A stretch of DNA of 64,000 nucleotides from DAHUXN01 sp963729815 (GCA_963729815.1 CAVSPU010000002.1:1116001-1180000), one strand, 5' to 3'. Counted from the stretch's first letter, positions 9,367 to 18,945 are shown. Made by a program: numbers and translations. Notes: generated from the sequence alone by a model not told the origin.

Positions 9367-11799
9367 CTATTCGTAGCGCAGCGCGACCATGGGATCGACG
9401 CGCATGGCGCGCCGCGCCGGGACGTAACAAGCCAGGAGCGCCACGATGACCAGGAGAATCGCGACACCAACAAACGTAATAGGATCGGTCGCGCTGATGC
9501 CGAAAAGCAGGCTGGACATGAATCGCGTCAGCAGGAGCGACGCGACCACGCCAATCGCCACGCCGATAATCGCCAGCTTCAGCCCGTGCGACAGCACCAG
9601 GCGTAGCACCTGTCGCGGTTCGGCGCCGAGCGCCATGCGAATGCCGATCTCATGCGTCCGCTGCGTCACGGAATACGAAATCACGCCGTAAATTCCCACC
9701 ACCGCGAGCAACAATCCCAGCGCGCCGAATCCGCCGAGGAGAAAAGTCTGCGAGCGCGGCGCAGCGTTCGAATCCGCGACCAACTGGTCCATGGATTCGA
9801 TATTCTCGACAGGCTGTGATTTATTGAGCGACCAGATGCGTTCCTGAACGGCGGAGACGACCGCAAGCGGATCGGTTCTTGTGCGCAGGACGAGGGAGAT
9901 GCCCGTTAAATCCTCCGCCTGGTCATAGGGTGCGAAATAGTATGGCACGGGCGCATCCTTGGCCGACTGGTCGCGGAAGTTCGCGACTTCGCCCACAATT
10001 TCGCCCCACTTCGGGTTGTTTTTCGCATCATGGCCCTTCGCGAGCCTTTTTCCCACCGGATTCACACCGTCAAAGTATTCGCGCGCAAAGGCTTCGTTCA
10101 CGATGTAAACGTCGGGCGCGCCGCTCTTGTCCGCATCGGTAAAATCGCGGCCTGCAAGAAGCGGGACGCCGAGTGCTTGAAAATAGCCGGGCGCGGAACG
10201 ATTGGCCTCGGCCGTCGGGGAGGAATCCTGCGGAGTCGTATCGGTCCGGAATGTGGATTCACCTTTGAAGCCGGAAAGAGGCGCGTAAGAAGATGCGCCG
10301 GCATTTTCAACGCCCGGAATGCTTCGCGTTTCGGCGAGAATCTGGCGCGCATAGGAGATGGCTTCATCGGGCTTGGTGAATTTTCCAGGCGGGAAGTTGA
10401 TCCTCATCGTGAGCAAATGATCGGAGCGATAGCCGAGGTTGACGCTGCGCAGGCGCGCGAGACTGCGCAGTGCGAGCGTCGCGCCAATCACCAGCAAGAG
10501 GGCCAGCGCAACTTCGCCGATCACCAGCAACTGCCGCAAAACTTTGTGCCGCGTGCTCACGGCGCCGGTTTGCGCCCCCGCGCCGCCTTCTTTCATCACA
10601 GTAGTCAACTCCTGACGCGACACCAATACCGCCGGCGCGAGTCCAAACAAAATCCCCGCCAGGATGGAAGCGCCGAGCGTGAACCAGAGAACCGCTTGAT
10701 CGATGCTCAAGTCCTCCACGCGTGGGGTATCCGGCGGCAGCAGGTTCCGCAGCCCTTGCACGCCCCAGGCTGCGAAAAGAAGTCCGCAGGCGCCGCCAAC
10801 GAGCGCGATGAGCAAGCTTTCAACGAGCAACTGGCGGATCAATCTCCCGCGCGTTGCGCCCAGCGCCGAGCGAATGGCCAACTCGCGGCGCCGCGTCCAG
10901 CCGCGCGACAGAAACAAGTTTCCGACATTCGCGCACGCAATCAGAAGCACGAAAGCGACTGCGCCGAGCAGAATCAACAGCGGCAGACGCGCGTCGCCCA
11001 CGAGATCGGCCTGGAGCGCGCGGGCGCGGAAGTCCCAATTCTTGTCGGCATCCGGATAGGTTTTCGCGAGCCGCGCCGCGATAGTGTCGAGATCCGCCTG
11101 CGCCTCACGGACGGTGCGGTCGGGCTTAAGGCGCGCAACGGCAGGCGTTCCGTGACTACCGCGGGCGGCGAGATCGTCCTTCGTTGGCGCCAAAGGAGTC
11201 CAGAGTTTTTCGCCGGTCGCGAAGTCCAGATGCTGCTGCGGAGGCATTACGCCGACAATCGTGTAAGGATTGCCGTCAAGCATGATGCTTTTCCCGACAG
11301 CGCGTACGTCAGCGCCGAATTGCGTTTGCCAAAGTTGGTAACTCAAAATCACTTCGCGGTCCTGGCCCGCCTGCATTTCTGCGGCAGTAAAAATCCTTCC
11401 GTAAAGAGGCTTCATGCCAAGCAGAGGGAAAAAGTCAGCAGAAATTTTCGCGGCGTCAAGCTGTTGCGGCGCGCCGCTTCGGGTCAGCGTCATGCTGGAG
11501 TATTTGTAGGGCGCGACTGACGAAAAAACGCTGTTTTGCGCGCGGATATCCTCGATATCAGGCAGCGACATCCCCAGGTTCGGAAAATCGAACATGGAAC
11601 TGTGGCCCCAAAGGTCGACAAGCTGCGCAGAATCGTGAAACGGCAACGGCCGGAGCAGCGATGTGTTCACCACGGAGAAGATGGCGGTGTTAGCACCGAT
11701 GCCCAGCGCGAGCGTTAGGATCGCGATGGCCGTGAAAGCCGGTGCCTTCGCGAGCGTGCGAATCGCGTAGCGAACATCCTGCTGCCAGAGCGTGGTCAT
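9367..11799 (-). CDS. ADOP-family duplicated permease (ADOP-5)
   Basis: 810-residue ADOP permease. It begins MTTLWQQDVRYAIRTLAKAP with the helix motif TLALGIGANTAIFSVVNTSL. The first FtsX block (LILLGAVAFVLLIACANVGN) is followed by a cytoplasmic SRGWTRRRELAIRSALGATR segment. The second half contains LVIGEVALALLLVIGATLAL and ends AMRVDPMVALRYE. Start ATG at 11799 has a strong GGGAGGA site. The 496-base region upstream is the longest spacer of the array and carries a GATTAGAA element, so this gene may have its own regulation (inference). Substrate unknown. Confidence 0.92.
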   Translation of the reverse strand: MTTLWQQDVRYAIRTLAKAPAFTAIAILTLALGIGANTAIFSVVNTSLLRPLPFHDSAQLVDLWGHSSMFDFPNLGMSLPDIEDIRAQNSVFSSVAPYKYSSMTLTRSGAPQQLDAAKISADFFPLLGMKPLYGRIFTAAEMQAGQDREVILSYQLWQTQFGADVRAVGKSIMLDGNPYTIVGVMPPQQHLDFATGEKLWTPLAPTKDDLAARGSHGTPAVARLKPDRTVREAQADLDTIAARLAKTYPDADKNWDFRARALQADLVGDARLPLLILLGAVAFVLLIACANVGNLFLSRGWTRRRELAIRSALGATRGRLIRQLLVESLLIALVGGACGLLFAAWGVQGLRNLLPPDTPRVEDLSIDQAVLWFTLGASILAGILFGLAPAVLVSRQELTTVMKEGGAGAQTGAVSTRHKVLRQLLVIGEVALALLLVIGATLALRSLARLRSVNLGYRSDHLLTMRINFPPGKFTKPDEAISYARQILAETRSIPGVENAGASSYAPLSGFKGESTFRTDTTPQDSSPTAEANRSAPGYFQALGVPLLAGRDFTDADKSGAPDVYIVNEAFAREYFDGVNPVGKRLAKGHDAKNNPKWGEIVGEVANFRDQSAKDAPVPYYFAPYDQAEDLTGISLVLRTRTDPLAVVSAVQERIWSLNKSQPVENIESMDQLVADSNAAPRSQTFLLGGFGALGLLLAVVGIYGVISYSVTQRTHEIGIRMALGAEPRQVLRLVLSHGLKLAIIGVAIGVVASLLLTRFMSSLLFGISATDPITFVGVAILLVIVALLACYVPARRAMRVDPMVALRYE

Positions 11800-12295
11800 G
11801 CCATTCCTCCCAGCGTCCGGTGAATTTGGTGGAGCAACGGGATCCGCGCAAGCGCTGCATAGAAGAGTTGAAATTTGTCCCGATTAGAAAAAGGTAAGTT
11901 GCTGATTTTGCGAGGAGTTGAGGAAAAATCACTGGCCGTTTGTGTCCCGATTAGAAATTCAGCCAACTTGGGCGCGGAAGATGGCGCGAAAAATCGAAAG
12001 AATAAGCGATTAGAACGGGGTCCGAGTGATTGTTTTGTGCGAGTTAGGCGAGGTTCTAATTTTTCATAGGTATAGCGATTAGAAATTAATTTTTGACCTG
12101 AACGCGTGCGCTCAGGACGAGCAGATGGCGGAAGGGTCTGATTACGCCGGAGGGCCGGTTTCGGGTCTGGGAATCGCGGGCCGCAGTTGATTGGGCGTTT
12201 CATAGGCGTTGTTAGCACAGCAGCGATCGATGAGGCAAGCGATTCGCATGGAATGGAAGCCAACGAGCGTTGAAGGTCGAACATGGGCCGTCGAA
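11800..12295. other. Long spacer with GATTAGAA motifs
   Basis: A 496-base region upstream of ADOP-5 and downstream of ADOP-6 with no supported gene. It contains four GATTAGAA octamers: two isolated ones at about 11882 and 11949, each preceded by TTTGTCCC or TGTGTCCC, and two that belong to the repeat element at 12006-12084. It is locally more A+T-rich than the flanking genes. Confidence 0.6.
12006..12084. repeat. GATTAGAA element, copy A (diverged)
   Basis: GCGATTAGAA, then a block TGATTGTTTTGTGCGAGTTA, then TTCTAAT (12054-12060), then GCGATTAGAA (12075-12084). The same order and spacing occur at 46932-47007 and 62343-62417. The middle block is complementary to both flanking blocks. Confidence 0.7.
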
Positions 12296-14758
12296 TCATT
12301 CGTAGCGCAGAGCGACCATGGGATCGACGCGCATCGCGCGGCGCGCGGGAATGTAGCAGGCGGCGAGCGCGACGAGCGTCAGCACAATGGCGACGGTGGC
12401 GAACGTCAGCGGATCTGTCGTGCTCACGCCGTAGAGAATCGTGGTCATCAGGCGCGTCAATCCCGCGGCAGCGACGAGGCCAACCACTACGCCGGCCAGC
12501 GCCAGCCGCGCGCCTTGTCCGAGGACAATCTTCAGGACATCACCTCTTTGCGCGCCGAGCGCGATGCGAATGCCGATTTCGTGAGTGCGCTGCCCGACGA
12601 CGTAAGAAATCACGCCGTAAATTCCGATGCTCGAAAGCAGCAGCGCGAGCGCGGCGAACACGGCCAGCAGAATCATGGCGAAACGGCGTGCGGCGAGCGA
12701 CTGCGCAACGATGTGGTCCATGGTCTCGGGCTGGAAGAAAACAGCTTTGCTATTGAAGTCGTGCACCGCATTGCGAATGGCACCGATGAACGCGTCGGGT
12801 GAGCCTTCGGTGCGGACGATTATGCCGGTGGAGCTGAAGAAATCCTGTATCAACTGATCGGGAGTCTGCAGCGTGGCGGTATAAAACTGCGCCTGAACGG
12901 GCGCGCTGGCATTTTCGTCCAGGCCGAACTGCTTGGCATGCCCGACGACGCCGACGATCTCGAGCTGCGTATAGATGAGATTGAAATCGAGGCGCTTGCC
13001 GATGGGGTTCTGATTTCCGAAATACTTGCGCGCAAAATCTTCGTCGATGACGCAGACGCCCGGAGAATTCCCGCTGTCCTGCGGGCCGATGAAGCGGCCG
13101 CGTAGCAGCGGAATTTTCATCGCTTTCAAATAATCGGGGCCGACGATATACGACAACGCATCGGGCATGCTGTTTTCGTTCGCGGGCTTGGTCGTCCCGT
13201 CGACCCAGAAAGGCAAATCGTTTTCCTCGGCCATGGGGAACGCGCCGTTATCGAGCGAAACGGCGCTGACACCCGGGACGGCGGCGATTTTGTCGGTGAC
13301 CTGGCGAAGTTCGGCGCGGAGCTGGGCGGCGCTGGCGCCGGCGGCCGAAGTCGGAAAACCGACTTGAAAGCTGAGCACGTTGTGCGGATCAAATCCGGGA
13401 TTAACGCTCCACAGACCGACGAGGGTGCGAATGGTGAGTCCGGCGGCGACGAGGAGAACGACGGCGAGCGCCATTTCGACAATCACGAAGACGCCTTGCG
13501 TGCGATAGCGCGCGCCGCTTCCGCCGCGGCCGCCTTCTTTCAGCGTCTCATGCAAATCAGGATGCGAGGTTTTGAGCGCGGGCGCGAGGCCAAAGAGAAT
13601 TCCGGCGAGAAGCGAAACCGCCAGGGTGAAAAGCAGGACGCGCGGATCGATGCTCACGTTATTGGCGCGCGGCAAAGTGCTGGGAAGAATTGACAGGCCG
13701 GCGCTGGTTCCCCAGGCAGCGACGAGCAGGCCGAGCCCGCCGCCGGCGAGCGCGAGGAGCAAGCTTTCGGTGAGCAATTGGCGTACGACGCGGCCCTGGC
13801 TCGCGCCCAGCGCGGCGCGAATGGCGAATTCGCGCGCGCGTCCCGTGGAGCGCGCCAGCAATAAGTTGGCGACGTTGACGCAGGCGATGAGCAGCACGAA
13901 ACCGACGGCGGCGAGCAGCACCAGCAGAAACGGTTCAATTTTCTGCACCATTTCCTGTTTCAGTGGAACGACACCGACGCCGCGGTCTTTGTCGGCGTCA
14001 GGATACGCGGCGGCGAGGTTGCGGGCCACGCGGTCCATATCGGCGCGCGCTTGCGCCAGCGTGATGCCGTCTTTGATTCGTCCGACGGCGTAAATTCCGG
14101 GATGAATCTTGCGGTTCGTGAAAAATGGATTTTTCGTGGCGCTGAGAGGAACGTAGACATCGCCGGGGCTGAAATTAATATTGCGGCAGCAAAAGTAAAA
14201 ATTGGAGGGGAGGACACCGACGATGGTGTAGTCGGTGCCGTTGAGATTCACGGTTTTGCCGACAACGTCGGGCGCGGAGCCGAATTTGGATTTCCAGAAC
14301 GGCGCGCTGAGGATGACCGACGGCGCGGCGCCCGGCTGGTCTTCGGCGGGCGTGAAGTCGCGACCCAGAGCGGGAGCCACGCCGAGGGTCGCGAAAAAGT
14401 TGTAGGAAACATCTACGGCGGCGACGCGCTCCGGCTCGCCCTGGCCGATCAGGTTGAAGCTCTGAAAAGATTTGTAACCGGCGAGGGAGGAGAGCGAGTG
14501 ATTGTCGCGGATCCAGTCGTGAAGGTCAGGATACGAGATGGAGCCTTCGCCGAATTCGGGAGTGGTGCCGTCAACGGTGACGACTTGATCGGGGTGCGGA
14601 TAAGGCAGCGGATTCAGCAGCACACCATTGACGACGGAAAAGAGTGCAGTGTTCGCGCCAATGCCCAGCGCCAAAGTAACAATGGCGATGATGGCGAAGC
14701 CCGGCGCCTTGACCAGCACGCGAATGGCGTAACGCAAATCCTGCAGCAATGTGTTCAT
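12296..14758 (-). CDS. ADOP-family duplicated permease (ADOP-6)
   Basis: 820-residue ADOP permease and close sister of ADOP-8: both have ARSTGR(A/T)REFAIRAALGA, the second-half segment with HNVLSFQ/HNALTFS, and very similar periplasmic motifs (DYLKAM(K/Q)IPL, RGRFI). The helix motif is TLALGIGANTALFSVVNGVL. The first periplasmic domain contains adjacent cysteines (FYFCCRN), unusual in this set. The gene ends AMRVDPMVALRYE. Start ATG at 14758 follows AGGGGA. It lies only 60 bases downstream of ADOP-7, so the two are probably co-transcribed. Confidence 0.92.
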   Translation of the reverse strand: MNTLLQDLRYAIRVLVKAPGFAIIAIVTLALGIGANTALFSVVNGVLLNPLPYPHPDQVVTVDGTTPEFGEGSISYPDLHDWIRDNHSLSSLAGYKSFQSFNLIGQGEPERVAAVDVSYNFFATLGVAPALGRDFTPAEDQPGAAPSVILSAPFWKSKFGSAPDVVGKTVNLNGTDYTIVGVLPSNFYFCCRNINFSPGDVYVPLSATKNPFFTNRKIHPGIYAVGRIKDGITLAQARADMDRVARNLAAAYPDADKDRGVGVVPLKQEMVQKIEPFLLVLLAAVGFVLLIACVNVANLLLARSTGRAREFAIRAALGASQGRVVRQLLTESLLLALAGGGLGLLVAAWGTSAGLSILPSTLPRANNVSIDPRVLLFTLAVSLLAGILFGLAPALKTSHPDLHETLKEGGRGGSGARYRTQGVFVIVEMALAVVLLVAAGLTIRTLVGLWSVNPGFDPHNVLSFQVGFPTSAAGASAAQLRAELRQVTDKIAAVPGVSAVSLDNGAFPMAEENDLPFWVDGTTKPANENSMPDALSYIVGPDYLKAMKIPLLRGRFIGPQDSGNSPGVCVIDEDFARKYFGNQNPIGKRLDFNLIYTQLEIVGVVGHAKQFGLDENASAPVQAQFYTATLQTPDQLIQDFFSSTGIIVRTEGSPDAFIGAIRNAVHDFNSKAVFFQPETMDHIVAQSLAARRFAMILLAVFAALALLLSSIGIYGVISYVVGQRTHEIGIRIALGAQRGDVLKIVLGQGARLALAGVVVGLVAAAGLTRLMTTILYGVSTTDPLTFATVAIVLTLVALAACYIPARRAMRVDPMVALRYE

Positions 14759-14818
14759 CGTTTTCCCCTGTACTTCATGTCCCGCCCAGGCGGATTTGAA
14801 AATCCGCCCCCGCGACCC

Positions 14819-17251
14819 TCATTCATAGCGCAGCGCGACCATTGGATCCGTGCGCATGGCGCGTCGCGCAGGAATGTAGCAGGCCAGCAGCGCGACGCCA
14901 ATCAAGATGATGGCCACGCCGGCGAACGTGAAAGGATCGGCGGCGCTGACGCCGTAGAGCAGGCTGCGCATCAACTGCGTCAGACCAAGCCCGGCGGCCA
15001 CGCCGATGCCCACTCCCACCAGCACCAACCGCGTTCCCTGCCCCATCACGAGGCGCAAGAGGTCACGCTGCTGCGCGCCCAGCGCGATGCGAATACCCAT
15101 TTCGCGCGTCCGTTGCGAAACGGAATACGAAATCAGGCCATACAGGCCGATCGTTGCAAGAAGCAGCGCGAGCACCGCAAAGCTGCCAATCAGATAGGAC
15201 GGATAGCGGCGCAGAAAAACGGACGGCGACTGGCCGATGATCTGTTCCATGGTCAATGGCTGAACGGGGAATAACTGAGGATCGATTTGACGTAAGGCTT
15301 CGCGGACTTGGCCGAGGGAGGCGACAGGATTGCCGCCGGTGCGCACGACGTAATTGATAAAAGAATTCGGGGCCTGCGTGAACGGCAAAAAAAGCGCGGG
15401 AGCTTCCGGGCTGTCCAGGTCCGCATCGGCGATGTTGCCAACCACGCCGACAATTTCGCGGTAGGGCTGCGTGGCTGAAAATGTGAACTTGAAGCGCTTG
15501 CCGATGGCATTTCTGCCGTGTAAATACTGCTTCACCCAGGCCTGATTGACGATGACATGCTTCGGCGCGTCCGGTGAATCGGCGGCGTCATTGAAAAGGC
15601 GGCCCGCGACGAGGGGAATTTTCATGGTGGAAAAATAATCCACGGAAACGTCGCGTATGTTCGATTCGTATTCGTGGCCCGCGGGCATGGGCTGACCTTC
15701 AATAAGAAAGCGAACTGTGTTTCCGCCGCCGGTCAGCGGAACGATGCTGGTGTTGCCGATTCCGAGGATGCCGGGGGCGCCGCGCAGACGGTCCGTAAAC
15801 GTTTTGTCAAAGCGAATGTAATCCGGATTCTTGGGATAGGAAGCGTCCGGAAGGTTTACCGCGAAAGTCAGAACATTTTGCGTGTCGAAGCCGGGATTGC
15901 GTTGCAGCAACGCGCCGAGGCTCTTGACCATCAGCCCGGCGCTCACCAGCAGCACCAGCGAGAAAGCAATTTCTGTGACCACCAAAGCGTCACGCAGGCG
16001 CGTGCGGACTCCGCCGGCCGAAGTGCTGGTCTCTTCCTTGAGCGCGTCGCTGACGCGTTCATGCGAAATCTGCCACGCGGGCGCAAGGCCAAAGAGAAGT
16101 CCCGTGAAAATTGCGGCGGCGCAGAGAAATGCGAGAACCACGGGATTCGCATGAGCATCGCGCAGGAAAGGCATGGAATCGAGTTGCGCCTGCGGAATCG
16201 CGGCGATGAGCAGCGGAGTGACCCACTCCGCGGCCAGAAAACCAAGCACGCCTCCGGCTGCGGCGAGGATCATGCTTTCCGTGAGGAGCTGCGAAATCAG
16301 CCGGCCGCGGCTGGCACCCAGCGCCGCGCGAATGGCGAATTCCCTTCTGCGTCCCGCGGCGCGGACCATCAGCAGATTGGCCACGTTGGCGCAAGCGATC
16401 AACAGAACGAATCCCACGGCGCCGAAAAGAATCAGCAGAAGCGGCTGGACCTGCCCGACGATGCGGTCGCGCAGCGGAATCATGAGCACTTGAATGCTGC
16501 TGTTCTCTTGTGGGTAGGCGGCGGCCAGGCGCGCGTTGATGGAATTCATTTCCGCGCGGGCCTGCGCGGGCGTGACGCCGGGCGCCAGGCGGCCGATTGC
16601 CGGCATCCAGCGCAGGCTGCGGCGTCCCGCCATATCCGTCCCGAGATGCAACGGCACCCAGATTTCGGTATTGCCCGCGGGTGCGAATTCAAATTCACTC
16701 GGCAGCACGCCGATGATGCTAACGCTGTTGGCATCGAGCTGCAGCGTCTTGCCGATGACGTTCGGGTCGCCGGCAAAGTGCGTTCTCCAGAAATGGTAGG
16801 TGAGGATGGCGACCCTGGGGCCGGAGGCGATGTCTTCACCGGCGGCGAAATCGCGGCCGAGCATGGGCTTCACGCCCAGCGTGGAGAAGAAATTCGTGGT
16901 CGCCTGCGCGCCAACCAGAAGCGATGGCTCGCCCGCGCCGTGCAGCACAAAGCCATCGCTGGTAAAGCCCGCGAGAGATGAAAAGGTTTTCGATTGGCGC
17001 TGCCAGTCGAGATAATCCGGATAGGAGGAGTCCCAATACTGGTCTCCCGAATCGCGCACTTCCGTGAGCGTGATCAGGCGGCTTGGCTGCGAATACGGCA
17101 GCGGGCGCAGCAGCGCCGCGTACACGACGGAGAAAATTGCGGTGTTCGCGCCGATGCCCAGCGCCAAAGTGAGGACCGCGATCGCCGTGAACCCGGGCGC
17201 CGTTCCCAGCACGCGCATCGCGTAGCGCAGATTCCGCAAGAGTGCGGACAT
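14819..17251 (-). CDS. ADOP-family duplicated permease (ADOP-7)
   Basis: 810-residue ADOP permease read from ATG 17251, which has GGGAGG just upstream; a TTG at 17263 would add four residues but uses the ribosome site as coding sequence. Begins MSALLRNLRYAMRVLGTAPG. Motifs TLALGIGANTAIFSVVYAAL, LILFGAVGFVLLIACANVAN and RAAGRRREFAIRAALGASRG mark the first half. The second half has LVVTEIAFSLVLLVSAGLMV and ends AMRTDPMVALRYE. First gene of a probable two-gene unit with ADOP-6. Upstream lies the promoter of the oppositely oriented ArsR gene, so the two face away from each other. Confidence 0.92.
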   Translation of the reverse strand: MSALLRNLRYAMRVLGTAPGFTAIAVLTLALGIGANTAIFSVVYAALLRPLPYSQPSRLITLTEVRDSGDQYWDSSYPDYLDWQRQSKTFSSLAGFTSDGFVLHGAGEPSLLVGAQATTNFFSTLGVKPMLGRDFAAGEDIASGPRVAILTYHFWRTHFAGDPNVIGKTLQLDANSVSIIGVLPSEFEFAPAGNTEIWVPLHLGTDMAGRRSLRWMPAIGRLAPGVTPAQARAEMNSINARLAAAYPQENSSIQVLMIPLRDRIVGQVQPLLLILFGAVGFVLLIACANVANLLMVRAAGRRREFAIRAALGASRGRLISQLLTESMILAAAGGVLGFLAAEWVTPLLIAAIPQAQLDSMPFLRDAHANPVVLAFLCAAAIFTGLLFGLAPAWQISHERVSDALKEETSTSAGGVRTRLRDALVVTEIAFSLVLLVSAGLMVKSLGALLQRNPGFDTQNVLTFAVNLPDASYPKNPDYIRFDKTFTDRLRGAPGILGIGNTSIVPLTGGGNTVRFLIEGQPMPAGHEYESNIRDVSVDYFSTMKIPLVAGRLFNDAADSPDAPKHVIVNQAWVKQYLHGRNAIGKRFKFTFSATQPYREIVGVVGNIADADLDSPEAPALFLPFTQAPNSFINYVVRTGGNPVASLGQVREALRQIDPQLFPVQPLTMEQIIGQSPSVFLRRYPSYLIGSFAVLALLLATIGLYGLISYSVSQRTREMGIRIALGAQQRDLLRLVMGQGTRLVLVGVGIGVAAGLGLTQLMRSLLYGVSAADPFTFAGVAIILIGVALLACYIPARRAMRTDPMVALRYE

Positions 17252-17707
17252 GGCTCCTCCCAATATTCAAGAATCCCCGCAGATTATGTTCCGAAGGGGT
17301 CTAACGCAATTATTTGATATGCATGGATTTACGATGGATGGGAACGCGCTGCGCTGTCACACCTGTTCACTTGCGGGAGAGAGCGTCGCGAAAGCGGACA
17401 ATGGTCAGGACGCCAAATGGTCTAACGACGCATGCCGCAAAGGCCCCCCGGCTCGCGCTCCTGCGCAGGCTGCGATGCACATTTTAATGCTCAGATTAAT
17501 GCCTCATTGCACGAGGAAGCCTATTCCCTAAACCATGCACCCAACTGCGATGACGCCGCTGATGAGGAAGCATAAATTGGCGCAGGTGCCAGGGTTCAGA
17601 GATTAGGGTTCAGAGGTCAGTGAACAAAAATCAGGGATCAAGGAACAGAAATCAGGAAACGCAAAATTCACACTTGACATCGACAGATAATTCACTACCA
17701 TAGGGTT
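17252..17707. other. Divergent intergenic region between ADOP-7 and the ArsR gene
   Basis: A 456-base region with no supported gene. Near 17600-17660 there are short imperfect tandem words built on GGTTCAGAG and AATCAGG. The right end is the ArsR promoter (17674-17701). I see no recognisable ADOP-7 promoter. Confidence 0.6.
17674..17701 (+). promoter_or_regulatory. Sigma-70-type promoter of the ArsR-AHSA1 operon
   Basis: -35 TTGACA at 17674-17679, 16-base spacer, -10 TACCAT at 17696-17701. The GTG start at 17708 is exactly six bases after the -10, where transcription is expected to begin, so the mRNA is probably leaderless. No ribosome site is visible. Confidence 0.65.
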
Positions 17708-18091
17708 GTGGATAAATTAGGTACGACGTTTGCGGCTTTGTCTGATCCCACCCGCCGGGCGATGATCGAACGACTCTCCCATGGGCCTGCCTCTGTGCAT
17801 GGATTGATGGAACCGTTTGCACTCTCGCAGCAGATGATTTCAAAACATATTGCCTACCTGGTGCGGGCGCGGATTGTGATCAAGACGAAGCGTGGACGAG
17901 AGAGTGTGTGCACGCTTAGGCCAGCGGCGATCAAGACGGTCAGCGACTGGGCTGCGTATTATCGTCGGTTCTGGGAAGAGAGTTTCGACAAGTTGGATGC
18001 GGTTGTGAACGAAATGAAAAAAACGGAGGTCAGAGATGACAAAAAACACGGTAAACGAGACAGAGCGGATGGTGGTCACAAGAGTTTTTGA
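17708..18091 (+). CDS. ArsR-family winged-helix transcriptional regulator
   Basis: 127-residue ArsR/SmtB-type repressor. The N-terminus carries the family signature FAALSDPTRRAMIERLSHGP, followed by the recognition-helix region LSQQMISKHIAYLVRARIVI (about 40-60) and a wing with KRGRESVCTLRPAAI. No metal-binding cysteine pair of the ArsR/SmtB metal sensors is present, as expected for the subgroup paired with AHSA1/SRPBCC proteins. The GTG start fits a leaderless transcript. The last 56 bases overlap the AHSA1 gene. Such pairs are widespread; the regulator probably controls its own operon (family knowledge), inducer unknown. The tail after about 110 is Lys/Asp-rich and may be disordered. Confidence 0.9.
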   Translation: MDKLGTTFAALSDPTRRAMIERLSHGPASVHGLMEPFALSQQMISKHIAYLVRARIVIKTKRGRESVCTLRPAAIKTVSDWAAYYRRFWEESFDKLDAVVNEMKKTEVRDDKKHGKRDRADGGHKSF

Positions 18092-18545
18092 CGCCCCACG
18101 CGCATTGGTTTGGGAGGCGTGGACAAACCCGAAATATGTGATGCAGTGGTGGGGGCCGAAGGGTTTTACTGCGCCTTTCTGCCAGATGGATTTTCGCGTA
18201 GGGGGAAAATTTCTCTGTTGCATGAGAACACCGGATGGGAAGGAGTTCTGGAATGCTGGGGAATACCACGAGATTGTTCTGCACGAGAAGATCGTTTCCT
18301 CCATGTACTTTTCCGACTCCAAGGGAAACAAGGTTGAGCCTGCGCACTATGGAATAGAACATGAGGCCATAGACGATGCGCACGACGTGGCTATTTTTGA
18401 GGATTTTGGAAACGGCCAGACGAAACTCACCTTCATTGGAAATGAAACGATGAAGAACGCAAAAAACAGCGGGCAATTAGAGGGCTGGAATCAGATACTC
18501 GATAAAGTTGCCGCAGTTATTGCGGGGCTAGCGCAGGCGAAATAA
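18036..18545 (+). CDS. SRPBCC (AHSA1-like) domain protein
   Basis: 169-residue soluble protein of the activator-of-Hsp90-ATPase-like family, a helix-grip fold that binds hydrophobic ligands. Seen: RVFDAPRALVWEAWTNPKYVM near the N-terminus, WWGPKGFTAPFCQMDFRVGG, the FWNAGEYHEIVLHEKIVSSM strand region, and the C-terminal GWNQILDKVAAVI helix that closes the pocket. ATG 18036 has GGAGG six bases upstream, inside the end of the ArsR gene, indicating translational coupling. Ligand and partner cannot be read from sequence; linkage suggests the two proteins share a signal. Confidence 0.9.
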   Translation: MTKNTVNETERMVVTRVFDAPRALVWEAWTNPKYVMQWWGPKGFTAPFCQMDFRVGGKFLCCMRTPDGKEFWNAGEYHEIVLHEKIVSSMYFSDSKGNKVEPAHYGIEHEAIDDAHDVAIFEDFGNGQTKLTFIGNETMKNAKNSGQLEGWNQILDKVAAVIAGLAQAK

Positions 18546-18644
18546 GAAGTTGAAGTTTTGATGATCGTCATGCGCGAGACCTGAACGTAAAGCAACGCAG
18601 GTCCGGAGCGACGCTGCCTAAGCGACAAATTCGTGCGCACTTGA

Positions 18645-18709
18645 AGGGGCGGGGCTTTAGACCCGCCCGGGCGACCCAAGGCCTGCCTGCGGAGGCAGGG
18701 TCGCCCCTG
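18645..18709. repeat. Two-stem palindromic element, mini-palindrome in second loop
   Basis: Same backbone as 1101-1169 (GGGTC-like first stem, GGGCGACCC...GTCGCCC second stem), but the 18-bp palindrome CCTGCCTGCGGAGGCAGG (18682-18699) is in the loop of the second stem rather than the first. Confidence 0.75.
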
Positions 18710-18762
18710 CGAAAAGCTATTCATGGCACTATGCCGGCCTAAAGAACCGCCACGGCGGGCAG

Positions 18763-18835
18763 GCCTCACGTCAGTCCCGATCAAATTCATCGGCGCGGGA
18801 CCCGTTCACTGCGTTCAGGGTAGGCGTGAGCTACA
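18763..18835. repeat. Variable-core hairpin element (long form, inverted)
   Basis: On the minus strand it reads TGTAGCTCACGCC, an arm with CCCTGAACGCAGTGAACG, GGTCCCGCG, a core CCGAT...ATCGG and GACTGACGTGAGG. The outer arms match the short form; the core stem differs from every other copy. Confidence 0.7.
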
Positions 18836-18945
18836 GATTCGCAAAGCAAAAGCAGATCCCTCACACCGGTCGCCAAGAAAACGCGCGACCGGGTTCGGGA
18901 TGACAACGTACGGGCGAGGTGTGAAGGTCCGCCGCGATAACTGCA

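Larger units (their letters stand above)
18546..18945. other. Spacer with nested palindromic elements
   Basis: A 400-base convergent region between the AHSA1 gene and ADOP-8. It holds a two-stem palindromic element (18645-18709) with a mini-palindrome in its second loop, and a long-form variable-core hairpin (18763-18835). No gene is supported. Confidence 0.65.

Noticed and set aside
12100..12290. Possible small gene in the spacer between ADOP-5 and ADOP-6
   Set aside because: The frames there have no start signals and are composed of random-looking residues; one overlaps the GATTAGAA element.
17580..17660. A CRISPR-like set of short repeats (GGTTCAGAG, AATCAGG)
   Set aside because: The words are of variable length and spacing, without constant repeat units or spacers.
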